A stretch of DNA of 64,000 nucleotides, taken from assembly GCA_021732005.1 (NCBI GenBank), contig JAKFVT010000028.1:30136-94135 (forward strand), in the 5' to 3' direction. The stretch is from Mycobacterium sp. (GTDB lineage: Bacteria; Actinomycetota; Actinomycetes; Mycobacteriales; Mycobacteriaceae). Under the pieces are notes generated by a model. That model was not told the DNA's origin. It saw nothing but the letters and a program-made list of their open reading frames with translations, and did not search any database. The position numbers were made by a program, and so were the translations under genes. Shown here in pieces: positions 45,190 through 54,926 of the stretch; position 1 is the first letter of the stretch, and every line of letters begins with the position of its first letter.

Positions 45190-46527
45190 TCAGGCCCTGA
45201 ACGCCGAACCCCGCTCCCGGTCCAGATACGTATCGGCCTTGTTGCGCAGGAAGAACACGTACACCACCAGCGACACCGCGATGCAGACCGTGACATAGCC
45301 GATGAACAGCGGTACCTGGCCCTGCTCCTTGGCCGCCTGGTAGATCAGCGGCGCCGTCCCGCCGAAGATCGAGTTCGCCAGCGCGTACCCGACGCCCACC
45401 CCGAGCGCCCGCACCTGCGCCGGGAACAGCTCCGACTTCACCAGCGCGTTGATCGACGTGTAGCCGGTCAGGATCACGTAGCTCACCGCCACCAGGGCGA
45501 AAGATGTCAGCGGCGAACGTGTTTGGGGCAGGAACGTGATGAGCACATAGGTCCACACCACGCCGCCGACACCGAAGAAGACCAGCATCGGTTTGCGCCC
45601 GATCCGGTCGCTGAGGATCCCACCCACCGGCTGCAGCAGCATCAGGAAGATCAGCCCGGTCAGGTTGATCCACGTCGCCGTCATGCCCTCGCCCTTGTAC
45701 GCGGTCTTGACGATCGCCGGCGCGTTCACGCTGTAGGTGTAGAAGGCCACCGTGCCACCCAGGGTGATCAGGAAGCACAGCAGAAGCGGCCGCCAGTAGT
45801 CGGTGAACAGTGCCCGCATCGATCCCGCGCCGGGATCCTCGCCCGCCTTGGTCGCCTCGATGACCTCTTCCGACAACGACTCGTCCATCGTGCGGCGCAT
45901 CCAGAACACCACCACCGCCGCGACACCGCCGACGGCGAACGCTATGCGCCAACCGAATTCGCGCAACTGACTCTCATTGAGGGTCGTCTGCAGGATCAGC
46001 AGCGTGAGCTGGGCGAGCACGTGCCCACCGATCAGCGTCACGTACTGGAAGGAGGAGAAGAACCCGCGCCGCTCCCGCGTAGCCGCCTCCGACATGTAGG
46101 TCGCCGACGTGCCGTACTCGCCTCCGGTCGCGAAGCCCTGTACCAGCCGGGCCACGATCAGGATCATCGGCGCTGCCATTCCGATCACCGCCTGCGACGG
46201 CACCAGCGCAATAATCAACGAGCACAGTGCCATCAGCGAGACGCTCACCGTCAGCGCCGCCCGCCGGCCGCGCCGATCGGCGAAGCGGCCGAAGAACCAC
46301 GACCCGACGGGCCGCATCACGAATGTGATCGCGAAGATCGCATACACGTACACCGTCGAGTTCTTCTCGGACTCGTCGAAGAACTGGCCTTCGAAATACG
46401 TTGCGAACACGGTGTAGACGTAGACGTCGTACCACTCGACCAGGTTCCCCGACGATCCTCGGATCGTGTTCCAGATCGCCCGCCGGGTTTCGGCGGGGCT
46501 CGACCGCGGCACTGTCGTGGTGGTCAT
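45190..46527 (-). CDS. MFS metabolite:H+ symporter (MHS family)
   Basis: 445 residues from ATG with AGGGAGG upstream. Twelve helices; N-terminal GNLVEWYDVYVYTVFATYF and VMRPVGSWFFGRFADRRGRR are MHS (KgtP/ProP/CitA-type) signatures. Likely imports a dicarboxylate, shikimate-like acid or compatible solute. Its position next to citA suggests an organic acid (inference). Convergent with citA; a 59-base gap. Confidence 0.88.
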   Translation of the reverse strand: MTTTTVPRSSPAETRRAIWNTIRGSSGNLVEWYDVYVYTVFATYFEGQFFDESEKNSTVYVYAIFAITFVMRPVGSWFFGRFADRRGRRAALTVSVSLMALCSLIIALVPSQAVIGMAAPMILIVARLVQGFATGGEYGTSATYMSEAATRERRGFFSSFQYVTLIGGHVLAQLTLLILQTTLNESQLREFGWRIAFAVGGVAAVVVFWMRRTMDESLSEEVIEATKAGEDPGAGSMRALFTDYWRPLLLCFLITLGGTVAFYTYSVNAPAIVKTAYKGEGMTATWINLTGLIFLMLLQPVGGILSDRIGRKPMLVFFGVGGVVWTYVLITFLPQTRSPLTSFALVAVSYVILTGYTSINALVKSELFPAQVRALGVGVGYALANSIFGGTAPLIYQAAKEQGQVPLFIGYVTVCIAVSLVVYVFFLRNKADTYLDRERGSAFRA

Positions 46528-46560
46528 CGTCGGCCTCCCTGTGTCAGCCCGAACCGTACT

Positions 46561-46593
46561 CCACCGCGGGTCGTTTCTGTCGGTCCGCGGTGG
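46561..46593. promoter_or_regulatory. 9-15-9 perfect inverted repeat
   Basis: CCACCGCGG and CCGCGGTGG flank a 15-base loop, in the 156-base gap between the divergent MHS transporter and VOC genes, 33 bases before the transporter ATG. Operator or RNA hairpin in the transporter leader; nothing identifies the binder. Confidence 0.4.
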
Positions 46594-46683
46594 TTGCATG
46601 CGAGGCAGCCGATGAGTTTTCCCCGAGGGCGGTGTCTACATCGGTGGCGGACCGGCCGGCCGCTCACACCACAGGAGGTTGCT

Positions 46684-47133
46684 ATGGCGATCGAGATCCA
46701 ACCCGCACTGTCCCCGCACCTGGTCGTCGACGACGCGCCCGCGGCGATCGACTTCTACATCAGGGCTTTCGGCGCCACCGAGATCGGCCGGGTGCCTCGT
46801 CCCGACGGGAAACTTATCCATGCCGCGCTGCAGATCAACGGGGCCATGATCATGCTCAACGACGATTTCCCGGAGGCGTCCGACGGCAAGTCGATGACGC
46901 CGCACGCCCTCGGCGGCTCCCCGGTGACCATCCATCTGACCGTCACCGACGTGGACGAGAAGTTCCAGCGTGCGCTCGACGCCGGCGCGACGGTGGTGAT
47001 GCCGCTCGACGACCAGTTCTGGGGCGATCGGTACGGCATGATCCGGGATCCGTTCGGGCACCAGTGGTCGCTGGGGCAGCCAGTGCGCGAGGTGAGCTAC
47101 GACGAGATCCAGCGGGCGATGAGCCAGGCATGA
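46684..47133 (+). CDS. VOC/glyoxalase-superfamily protein (Rv0887c-like)
   Basis: 149 residues, ATG with AGGAGG. Two beta-alpha-beta-beta-beta modules: SPHLVVDDAPAAIDFYIRAF and TIHLTVTDVDEKFQRALDAG, ending RDPFGHQWSLGQ with the metal-site region. PhnB/Rv0887c subgroup. Activity unknown. Seven bases before the HAD nucleotidase gene, so probably an operon. Confidence 0.87.
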   Translation: MAIEIQPALSPHLVVDDAPAAIDFYIRAFGATEIGRVPRPDGKLIHAALQINGAMIMLNDDFPEASDGKSMTPHALGGSPVTIHLTVTDVDEKFQRALDAGATVVMPLDDQFWGDRYGMIRDPFGHQWSLGQPVREVSYDEIQRAMSQA

Positions 47134-47140
47134 TGTAGGC

Positions 47141-47614
47141 GTGACCCAGGCTCGCCGCAAGATCCTCTACATCGACCTCGACAACACGATGGTCGACTTC
47201 GGCCATCGGATCGAGGGCCTCGATCAGGTCGTGGTGGACAAGTACCGCGGCCGGATGGACGAGGCGCCGGGCATCTTCGCGTTGATGCGTTCGATGCCCG
47301 GCGCGATCGAGGCGTTCACCGAACTGTCGGCGCTGTTCGATACCTACCTGCTGTCCACCGCGCCGTGGCGCAACCCGTCGGGTTGGCAGCACAAGATCGA
47401 ATGGGTGCACGAACATCTTGGCGTCGAGGAGGATTCACCCGCGTACAAGCGGCTCATCCTCACTCACCACAAGGACCTCAACCGCGGTGACTTCCTCGTC
47501 GACGACCGGCCCAACAACGGTGCCGAGCGCTTTGAGGGTGAGTGGATCCCGTACGGCTCCGAGCGCTTCCCAAACTGGGCCGCCGTGCTGAACTATCTGC
47601 GCGAGAAGGCCTAA
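47141..47614 (+). CDS. 5'-(deoxy)ribonucleotidase-like HAD protein
   Basis: 157 residues, GTG start. HAD motif I YIDLDNTMVDFG, motif II in YLLSTAPW, motif III around KRLILTHHKDL, and motif IV LVDDRPNNGAERF. Length and motifs fit the NT5C family, which removes 5'-phosphate from (deoxy)nucleotides. The stop overlaps the convergent fprB by 4 bases. Confidence 0.85.
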   Translation: MTQARRKILYIDLDNTMVDFGHRIEGLDQVVVDKYRGRMDEAPGIFALMRSMPGAIEAFTELSALFDTYLLSTAPWRNPSGWQHKIEWVHEHLGVEEDSPAYKRLILTHHKDLNRGDFLVDDRPNNGAERFEGEWIPYGSERFPNWAAVLNYLREKA

Positions 47615-49296
47615 CGCAACAACCCGGCAAGGAGCCGCCTGGCCAGCGGTGGCTCCGGCGCCGCGGCAGCCACCGCGACCATCTCGGACACGTCGGTGAA
47701 CTTCACCCGCGCCCGTCCCTCGGATTCGCCGCGGGCCGTCTCGGCGGCGTCGATGGCACGCCAGCCGCGGGCGTCGACCACATCGGGCTGACGGGAGCGG
47801 ATCAGCTTGTCCAGCAACGCCGGTCGCGCATCGGGGTCACCCAACAGGCCGGCGTTGAAGTCGTCCACCAGGTTCGAGACGGTCTGCATGGAACAGGATT
47901 TGTTGGTGCCGATGAAGCCGGTCGGACCGCGCTTGATCCAGCCCGCGACGTAGGCGCCGGCGATGGGCTCGCCGGTGACGGGATCGATGACCCGCCCGTC
48001 CCGGTTGGGGACGACAGCGGTCGACTCGTCGAACGGCAGGCCGGCGATCGGGGCGCCGCGGTATCCGATCGAGGTGAGCAGCAAGCCTGCCTCGATCTGC
48101 ACCGGGTCGTCGGTTCCGGTGCAACGGAATTCGATACCGTCCACCCGTTCGGTGCCGAGCACCCGATGCGGCGTCAGCCGGTAGGCCAGCCGAATGCGCC
48201 TACGGTCGATACGTTCGGACGCGACCGGGAGTTTGGCCAGGATTTCGAGTTTGGCGACCGTGACGGCATCGGTGGCGGTGGCCAGGTCTTCCTGTACCAG
48301 GGCGTGGTCGTCGGCGTCGAGGACGATCTCGGCCGTCGACGTCAGCCCGATCAGCTCGGGCAGGGTGAACGCGGAGTCGACGGGGCGCCGCCGCGCGGCG
48401 ATGACGACCTCGCGCACAGCCGAGCTACGCAGAGCGCTCAACGCGGCATTCGAGATGTCGGTGCGGGCCAGGTCGTCGGGGTCGGCGGTCAGGATCCGCG
48501 CGACGTCGAGGGCCACATTGCCGTTCCCGATCACCACCACCCGCTCGTGGCGCAGGTCGACGGGCAGCCCGGCGAAATCCGGGTGGCCGTTGATCCAGGC
48601 CACCGTCTCGGTGGCGGTGCCGGCCCCGGGCAGCTCCATGCCGGGTATGTCGAGCCTGCGGTCGTGCGGGGCGCCGACGGTGTAGAGCACCGCGTGGTGG
48701 TGCTGCAGCAACTCTTCATGCAGGAGATGTTGTCCCACTTCGACATTGAGGTAGAACGTGAAGCGCGGGTGACTGCTGATCCGCTCGAAGAGCCGCGTCA
48801 CGCCCTTGGTGTGCTGGTGATCGGGAGCGACGCCGGCACGGACGAGACCGAAGGGGGTGGGCAGTTTGTCGAAGACGTTGACCCGCACGCCCTTCTGCGT
48901 CAGCAGCTCGTCGGCGGCGTAGATGCCCGCGGGCCCGGACCCGACGACGGCCACCGTCAGATCCCCGCCGCCACGGCGCACCTGCGGCGCGGGCAGCACC
49001 GGGGCGAGCTTGGAGGTCGGCGGCAACTTCACCCCCGCGGGCCGCTCGGGATAGAACGCCGCGTTGAGTTCGACGAACGGCAGCTGCTTGTCGGTCAGTT
49101 TGCTGTCCGGCGCGATCGCACCGACCGGGCAGGCGCTGACGCATGCCCCGCAGTCCACGCATGCCACCGGATCGATGTACAACATCTCGGCGGTCGCGAA
49201 GCCCGGCTCGTCGGGGCTGGGGTGGATGCAGTTGACCGGGCAGGCGTAGACGCAGGACCCATCGCTGCAGCACGACTGGGTGATCACATGGGGCAC
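47611..49296 (-). CDS. fprB: ferredoxin-ferredoxin/NADP+ reductase FprB
   Basis: 561 residues. The N-terminal 7Fe-type ferredoxin module has CCSDGSCVYACPVNC and CVDCGACVSACPVG. The reductase has the FAD motif VGSGPAGIYAADEL (~residue 113), the NADP motif VVIGNGNVALDVARIL (~250), and the late GWIKRGPTGFIGTNK. It corresponds to M. tuberculosis Rv0886 and moves electrons between NADPH and iron-sulfur proteins. It lies 18 bases downstream of a diiron oxygenase gene, an obvious electron acceptor. Confidence 0.93.
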   Translation of the reverse strand: MPHVITQSCCSDGSCVYACPVNCIHPSPDEPGFATAEMLYIDPVACVDCGACVSACPVGAIAPDSKLTDKQLPFVELNAAFYPERPAGVKLPPTSKLAPVLPAPQVRRGGGDLTVAVVGSGPAGIYAADELLTQKGVRVNVFDKLPTPFGLVRAGVAPDHQHTKGVTRLFERISSHPRFTFYLNVEVGQHLLHEELLQHHHAVLYTVGAPHDRRLDIPGMELPGAGTATETVAWINGHPDFAGLPVDLRHERVVVIGNGNVALDVARILTADPDDLARTDISNAALSALRSSAVREVVIAARRRPVDSAFTLPELIGLTSTAEIVLDADDHALVQEDLATATDAVTVAKLEILAKLPVASERIDRRRIRLAYRLTPHRVLGTERVDGIEFRCTGTDDPVQIEAGLLLTSIGYRGAPIAGLPFDESTAVVPNRDGRVIDPVTGEPIAGAYVAGWIKRGPTGFIGTNKSCSMQTVSNLVDDFNAGLLGDPDARPALLDKLIRSRQPDVVDARGWRAIDAAETARGESEGRARVKFTDVSEMVAVAAAAPEPPLARRLLAGLLR

Positions 49297-49314
49297 AGGC
49301 GTGAGTCCTTCGAT

Positions 49315-50331
49315 TTACGCGGCGGCAACCACGTGCTGGCGGGCAGGCTCGCTACGGAAGCGGCTCGGTGCACCGTCGATGCGGCAGATCCGCCACACCA
49401 GCTTCGCCAGCGGGTTCATCAGGCCGGTGTCGTGGCACAGCATCCGGACGTCACCGAACATGTCGCGCAACATCTGGCGCGACTCAGGCGACTTGAAGAA
49501 GATGTCCTTGCGCACCGAGCGCGGGATGTCGAATTCCTTCCAGAACGCCTTCGGCGGCACGATGATCGCCGAGCACAGAACCCGCATCACCACCGGCACG
49601 AACAAGGACAGCCAGAACCGCTTGCGGCGCGGCAGGTGCGGGACCCGCTTGCGCAGGTACTCGTGCGCGAACGAAATGTGCCGGGCCTCTTCGGCGACGT
49701 GGATCGCCATCACGCGCTCCATGATCGGGTGCAGCGTCTTGCCTTCGCGCAGAACGTTTTTCTGGGTGTGGTCGATGGGCTCCTCGCCGGCGAGGATGCC
49801 GAACCAGAACGGGATCGGCAGCGGGCCGGCCACCAACGGGATCGCCGGCTGGACCCACTTGAGCAGGCGCGGCATGCCCGGCACGTCGGCGCCGATGTGG
49901 TTGACCATCTCCTGGAACATCATCGTGTGGTTGCACTCTTCGACTGCCTCGTGCAGGCAGTACCGGTACTCCGGTGAACCGTTGGGCGCCCAGAACGCGT
50001 ACTCCATCAGGCCCCGGATGAGGATCGACTCGAAGTGCAGGCCGACCTTCGCGACATTGGACTGACGCCACATGCCGATCTCGATCTGCCGCTCTTTCGG
50101 TTGCGCCTGGTACCAGGGGTGCTGGCCGATCGGGTCGGTCGCGGGCAGGATCCAGCGCTCGTCGTTGGGTATGACGGCGAACTCGGGCGAATCCCAGTCG
50201 ATGTCGGTGTATGGGTTGAAGTTCCTGCGCACCGATCCTTCGGACAGCGTCATCAGCTTCTCTACGTAAGCAGTGTCGTCCAGCACGTCCATGTTGCGGC
50301 GCCAGCGCTGGATGATCTTGGTTCTCGCCAT
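49315..50331 (-). CDS. AurF-like diiron oxygenase (Rv0885-like)
   Basis: 338 residues. Diiron ligands are spread over a helix bundle: Glu in HFESILIRGL, ExxH in HEAVEECNHTMMFQEM, and EExxH in HVAEEARHISFAHEYL. This matches the AurF/CmlI-type N-oxygenase or DUF3066-like group. Basic N- and C-termini. FprB, encoded next, probably reduces the iron centre. Natural substrate unknown. Confidence 0.83.
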   Translation of the reverse strand: MARTKIIQRWRRNMDVLDDTAYVEKLMTLSEGSVRRNFNPYTDIDWDSPEFAVIPNDERWILPATDPIGQHPWYQAQPKERQIEIGMWRQSNVAKVGLHFESILIRGLMEYAFWAPNGSPEYRYCLHEAVEECNHTMMFQEMVNHIGADVPGMPRLLKWVQPAIPLVAGPLPIPFWFGILAGEEPIDHTQKNVLREGKTLHPIMERVMAIHVAEEARHISFAHEYLRKRVPHLPRRKRFWLSLFVPVVMRVLCSAIIVPPKAFWKEFDIPRSVRKDIFFKSPESRQMLRDMFGDVRMLCHDTGLMNPLAKLVWRICRIDGAPSRFRSEPARQHVVAAA

Positions 50332-50466
50332 GACAGTCTCCTCAACAGAGGTTTACATTTGGGCGGGTGATGTCCAAACGGTACCGCAGGTATCGCATAG
50401 TGTCCATACCCCGGATCCAGGTTTGCTGAACGCCTCGGTTTCAAAAGCGATGGCGTGGACTTCTAG

Positions 50467-51594
<1,128 letters not shown>

Positions 51595-51669
51595 CTTCTT
51601 CGTCACCCCAGCGTGTCCTAACCGTAATCAAGTCAGGGCTGAGTTAAAGTCCGGGCGAAGGAGGTCGAC

Positions 51670-52464
51670 ATGCGAGAACTCAGGGTGATCGGACTCGATG
51701 TCGACGGCAGGCACATTATTTGCGAAGGTCCCGACCCGGCCGACAAGTTCACCCTGCAGGTCGACGACCGACTGCGTGCCGCGGTTCGCGGTGACCGGTC
51801 GCTGGGCCAGACCCTGAGGGACAAAGAGGTCAAAGGCGTGTTGCGGCCAAGGGACATTCAGGCGCGCATCCGTGCGGGTGCGTCCGTCGAGCAAGTTGCC
51901 GCGTCATCCGGCATGGACATCAGCAAGGTCGAGCGCTTCGCCCACCCGGTGCTCTTGGAGCGCTCGCGGGCGGCCGAGCTGGCGGGCGCCGCGCATCCGG
52001 TGCTGGCCGACGGGCCGGCAGTGACCACGCTGCTGGACACCGTCACCACCGCCCTCGTGGCGCGTGGGCAGAGCCTCGAGTCGACGTCGTGGGACGCCTG
52101 GCGCGGTGAAGACGGCCGTTGGGTGGTGCAGATGTCGTGGCAGGCCGGACTCTCCGACAACGTCGCGCACTTCCGCTTCAGCCCCGGCGCGCACGGTGGA
52201 ACGGTGTCGGCCCTGGACGACGCCGCCAGCGAGCTGATCGACCCGACGTTCGAGCGCCCGCTGCGGCCGGTGGCCGTCGTCGCACAGCTGGAATTCGAGG
52301 AGCAGCAGCCGCCACCGGCGCCGGCCCCGGTCGAGGAGAAGCAGGCACCCGCTCCTGCCCCGGCTCCCGCCCCGGCGCCTAGGGCCAAACGCGCCAAGGC
52401 CAAGCCGTCCGTCCCCGGCTGGGAGGACGTCCTGCTCGGGGTGCGTTCCAGCGGCGAGCGCTGA
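51670..52464 (+). CDS. sepH: cell division protein SepH
   Basis: 264 residues; ATG with strong AAGGAGG. The N-terminal DUF3071 domain starts MRELRVIGLDVDGRHIICEG and contains the HTH IRAGASVEQVAASSGMDISK. The C-terminal half is Pro/Ala-rich (APAPAPAPAP) and ends in a basic tail. SepH (Rv0883c) promotes FtsZ assembly in actinobacteria (established). Position after serC is conserved. Confidence 0.92.
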   Translation: MRELRVIGLDVDGRHIICEGPDPADKFTLQVDDRLRAAVRGDRSLGQTLRDKEVKGVLRPRDIQARIRAGASVEQVAASSGMDISKVERFAHPVLLERSRAAELAGAAHPVLADGPAVTTLLDTVTTALVARGQSLESTSWDAWRGEDGRWVVQMSWQAGLSDNVAHFRFSPGAHGGTVSALDDAASELIDPTFERPLRPVAVVAQLEFEEQQPPPAPAPVEEKQAPAPAPAPAPAPRAKRAKAKPSVPGWEDVLLGVRSSGER

Positions 52465-52468
52465 CCGA

Positions 52469-52741
52469 CTACTGAGCGGCGGCCATCGCCAGCAGGGTGA
52501 TCCACCCGCCGGCGACGCCGATACCGCTACCGAGGACGAACCAGCGTCGTACCGGAATGCGCCGCCAGCCCCACAACGTCGGCGCCAGTCCGCCGACCGC
52601 GATCAGGTTCAGCACGATCGCCACCAGCGGATGCACCCGCAGCATGCCGAGGCTGAGCACCACAATCGCGGCGCCCGTCACCGCAGCGACGAAGGCTGCC
52701 ACGGTCAGACCGGTTCCCCACGGCGTCGTCTCTTCGTTCAC
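52469..52741 (-). CDS. DUF2537 family small membrane protein (Rv0882-like)
   Basis: 90 residues with three hydrophobic helices (VAAFVAAVTGAAIVVLSLG; LVAIVLNLIAVGGLAPTLW; and the C-terminus). No soluble domain. Conserved mycobacterial gene of unknown function, convergent with sepH. Confidence 0.8.
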   Translation of the reverse strand: MNEETTPWGTGLTVAAFVAAVTGAAIVVLSLGMLRVHPLVAIVLNLIAVGGLAPTLWGWRRIPVRRWFVLGSGIGVAGGWITLLAMAAAQ

Positions 52742-52791
52742 GCGGGCTCACCCCTCTTCCCGGGTCGCTTCGCTCCTGCCCTCCGAGATAT

Positions 52792-53619
52792 CTACCTGAC
52801 CCGCTCGTAGAACGCCAGCGCCGCCGCGGTCGCAACATTCAACGAATCGGTACCCCTCGACATCGGGATCCGGACCCGGACGTCACTGGCCCGCATCACC
52901 GTCTCGGTCAGCCCGGGCCCCTCCGCGCCGACCAACACAGCGACCCTGTCCCCTGCCAGCCCGGCCATCGCCTCGGCCAGGGTCTGCGCCGCCGGATCGG
53001 GCGTCATGGCCAACAGCCGGAATCCGCGCTCACGCAGCTCACCGAGGTCGGCAGGCCAGCGCTCGGCGCGGGCGAACGGCACCAGCAGGGCGTGACCCAT
53101 CGACACCCGCACCGCACGCCGGTACAGCGGGTCGGCGCACCCGGCGCCGAAAATGACCGCGTCCACCCCGAGGCCGGCGGCGTTGCGGAAGATCGAGCCG
53201 AGGTTCTCGTGGTCGTTGACGCCTTCGAGCACCGCGACCGTGCGCGCGCCGTCGAGTACCTCCGCGGGTGTGAGCTCCGGTGGCCGGCGAGCCGCTGCGA
53301 GCACACCGCGGTTGAGGTGGAAGCCGACCACCTCGGCCATCACCTCGGCCGTGGCGCGGTAGAACGGCGCCTGCACCCCGGAGAGGTCGTCCGCGAGTTC
53401 GGCCAGGCGGCGGTCGGTGCCGAGGAACGCGTGCGGGGTGAACCGCGAGGCGATCATCCGCTGGGCCACCAGCACACCCTCGGCGATCACCAATCCCTTG
53501 CCACTGGGGAGGTCCGGTCGGCGGTCCACACTGTTGAGGTCGCGGAAGTCGTCGACGCGGGGATCACCCGGGTCGGTGATGTCGACGACTTCTATCGCGC
53601 CAAAAGCCTTGTCGCTCAC
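52792..53619 (-). CDS. TrmH/SpoU-family RNA 2'-O-methyltransferase
   Basis: 275 residues, GTG overlapping the MarR stop (GTGA). SpoU motifs: [32 protein letters not shown] and [16 protein letters not shown], which form the SAM-binding trefoil knot. N-terminal ~100 residues form a substrate-binding domain ([16 protein letters not shown]). Corresponds to Rv0881; likely methylates rRNA or tRNA. Confidence 0.88.
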   Translation of the reverse strand: MSDKAFGAIEVVDITDPGDPRVDDFRDLNSVDRRPDLPSGKGLVIAEGVLVAQRMIASRFTPHAFLGTDRRLAELADDLSGVQAPFYRATAEVMAEVVGFHLNRGVLAAARRPPELTPAEVLDGARTVAVLEGVNDHENLGSIFRNAAGLGVDAVIFGAGCADPLYRRAVRVSMGHALLVPFARAERWPADLGELRERGFRLLAMTPDPAAQTLAEAMAGLAGDRVAVLVGAEGPGLTETVMRASDVRVRIPMSRGTDSLNVATAAALAFYERVR

Positions 53620-54047
53620 GCGTCTTCGTCGACCAGGACGGTCATCAGGTCCGCGGCCCGCAGCAGGATGTCGCGTTCGTCGCTGTTCAGGGTGGCCAGC
53701 CGATTACGCAGCCACTCCTGACTGGCCCGGCGCTCACTGTCCACCAGCGCCGCACCGGCGTCGGAGACCGCCACCAGAACCTGGCGGCCGTCGGAGGGAT
53801 GGGAGGTGCGCACCACCAGACCGAGGTCGGCCAGCGACGCGATCACCCGCGTCATCGACGGCGGCCGGACCCGCTCCCGGACCGCCAGCGCCCCCGGCGT
53901 CATCGCCCCGTCCTTGGCCAGGGTCGCCAGAGCGGACAACTGCGACAGCGTGACCGGTGATTCGGGCCTGCGGAAGCGCAGCTGACGGGCCAGACGCATG
54001 ACGGCCAGCGACAAATCACTGGCCAGCCGCAGGTCACCGTCTTTCAC
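53616..54047 (-). CDS. MarR-family regulator (Rv0880-like)
   Basis: 143 residues from GTG at 54047; the frame is open upstream but similarity to Rv0880 starts near [18 protein letters not shown]. Winged helix: [56 protein letters not shown] hexamer 7 bases before the GTG and no ribosome site suggest a leaderless start (tentative). Drives an operon with the RNA methyltransferase. Confidence 0.85.
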   Translation of the reverse strand: MKDGDLRLASDLSLAVMRLARQLRFRRPESPVTLSQLSALATLAKDGAMTPGALAVRERVRPPSMTRVIASLADLGLVVRTSHPSDGRQVLVAVSDAGAALVDSERRASQEWLRNRLATLNSDERDILLRAADLMTVLVDEDA

Positions 54048-54149
54048 GACGCAAACAGTACGACACGACAACACCCGATCAATGATGAACCGGCGAACTC
54101 CGGTGACTGCGCGCCCGGCCGTCTCGTCTATCGGTTACCTTGGACGACA

Positions 54150-54452
54150 ATGCCTTCCGATCAGCGCGAACCGAGTCGAGAGCCGGTGGCCGAACCCGAG
54201 CCGCCTGCGCTGCCCGCGGCGTTGCTGGATCCGTGGCCGGTGATCGTCGTCGGGGCCACGCTATGGGCGCTGGTGACGATCGCGGCGTTCACCGTCGCGG
54301 CGTGCGAGTCCTGGCGGCCGATCGCGCTCGCCGGGCTGGGCACGGGGGTCGTCGGTACCTCGGTATTCCTGTGGCAGCGCACCGCGGCACGGCGCGGGGC
54401 GCGAGGCGCGCAGACCGGCTTGGGAACCGGGCGGGCGCCGCGCGCCGATTGA
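54150..54452 (+). CDS. DUF2530 family membrane protein (Rv0879c-like)
   Basis: 100 residues. Pro/Glu-rich N-terminus (~25), then two hydrophobic helices (VIVVGATLWALVTIAAFTVA; LAGLGTGVVGTSVFLW) and a basic tail. Conserved actinobacterial small membrane protein, function unknown. The same open frame region extends into downstream genes only in other frames. Confidence 0.78.
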   Translation: MPSDQREPSREPVAEPEPPALPAALLDPWPVIVVGATLWALVTIAAFTVAACESWRPIALAGLGTGVVGTSVFLWQRTAARRGARGAQTGLGTGRAPRAD

Positions 54453-54473
54453 TTCAACGACGAAGGAGAAACG

Positions 54474-54926
54474 ATGGCAGCGCCGCTGTTGCAAGCAGAA
54501 ATCGAGATCAACGCCCCGGTCGCCAAGGTCTGGACTTTGCTGTCGGATCTGGGCAACATGCCCAAGTGGAGCCCGCAGTGCCGGCTGATGAAGCCGCTCG
54601 GCGCGGTGAAACCGGGCACCCGGACCTTCAACCTCAATCGTCGCAACAACCTGTTCTGGCCGACGACGTCGACGATCACCGAGCTGATTCCGGAGCGCAA
54701 GCTGGCGTTCCGGGTCAACGCCAACAACACGGTCTGGAGCTACGAGCTCGAGCCGACCGCCACCGGCACCCGGGTCGTGGAGACCCGGCACGCGGAGAAC
54801 GGCGTCAAGGCCGTCTCGACGATGACGGTCAACGCGGTGATGGGTGGCGTGCCCAACTTCGAGAAAGAACTGGTCGACGGGATGAACCTGTCGCTGGCGC
54901 GGATCAAGGCCGCCGCCGAAGGTTAG
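54474..54926 (+). CDS. SRPBCC (polyketide-cyclase/START-like) protein
   Basis: 150 residues, ATG with AAGGAGAA. Opening strand LLQAEIEINAPVAKVWTLLS, WSPQC, the central sheet with FRVNANNTVWSYELEPT and the C-terminal helix VDGMNLSLARIKAA. Typical ligand-binding fold; no catalytic motif is evident. It is the second SRPBCC gene in the window, distinct from the Rv0910-like one. Overlaps the opposing DUF3027 gene by 4 bases. Confidence 0.83.
   Translation: MAAPLLQAEIEINAPVAKVWTLLSDLGNMPKWSPQCRLMKPLGAVKPGTRTFNLNRRNNLFWPTTSTITELIPERKLAFRVNANNTVWSYELEPTATGTRVVETRHAENGVKAVSTMTVNAVMGGVPNFEKELVDGMNLSLARIKAAAEG

Noticed and set aside
44161..47133. A 990-codon plus-strand open frame
   Set aside because: It runs out of frame through citA and antisense to the MHS transporter; only the VOC domain from 46684 is real.
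47542..49977. An 811-codon plus-strand open frame
   Set aside because: Antisense to fprB and the diiron oxygenase, with no recognisable domain; a GC-rich third-position artefact.
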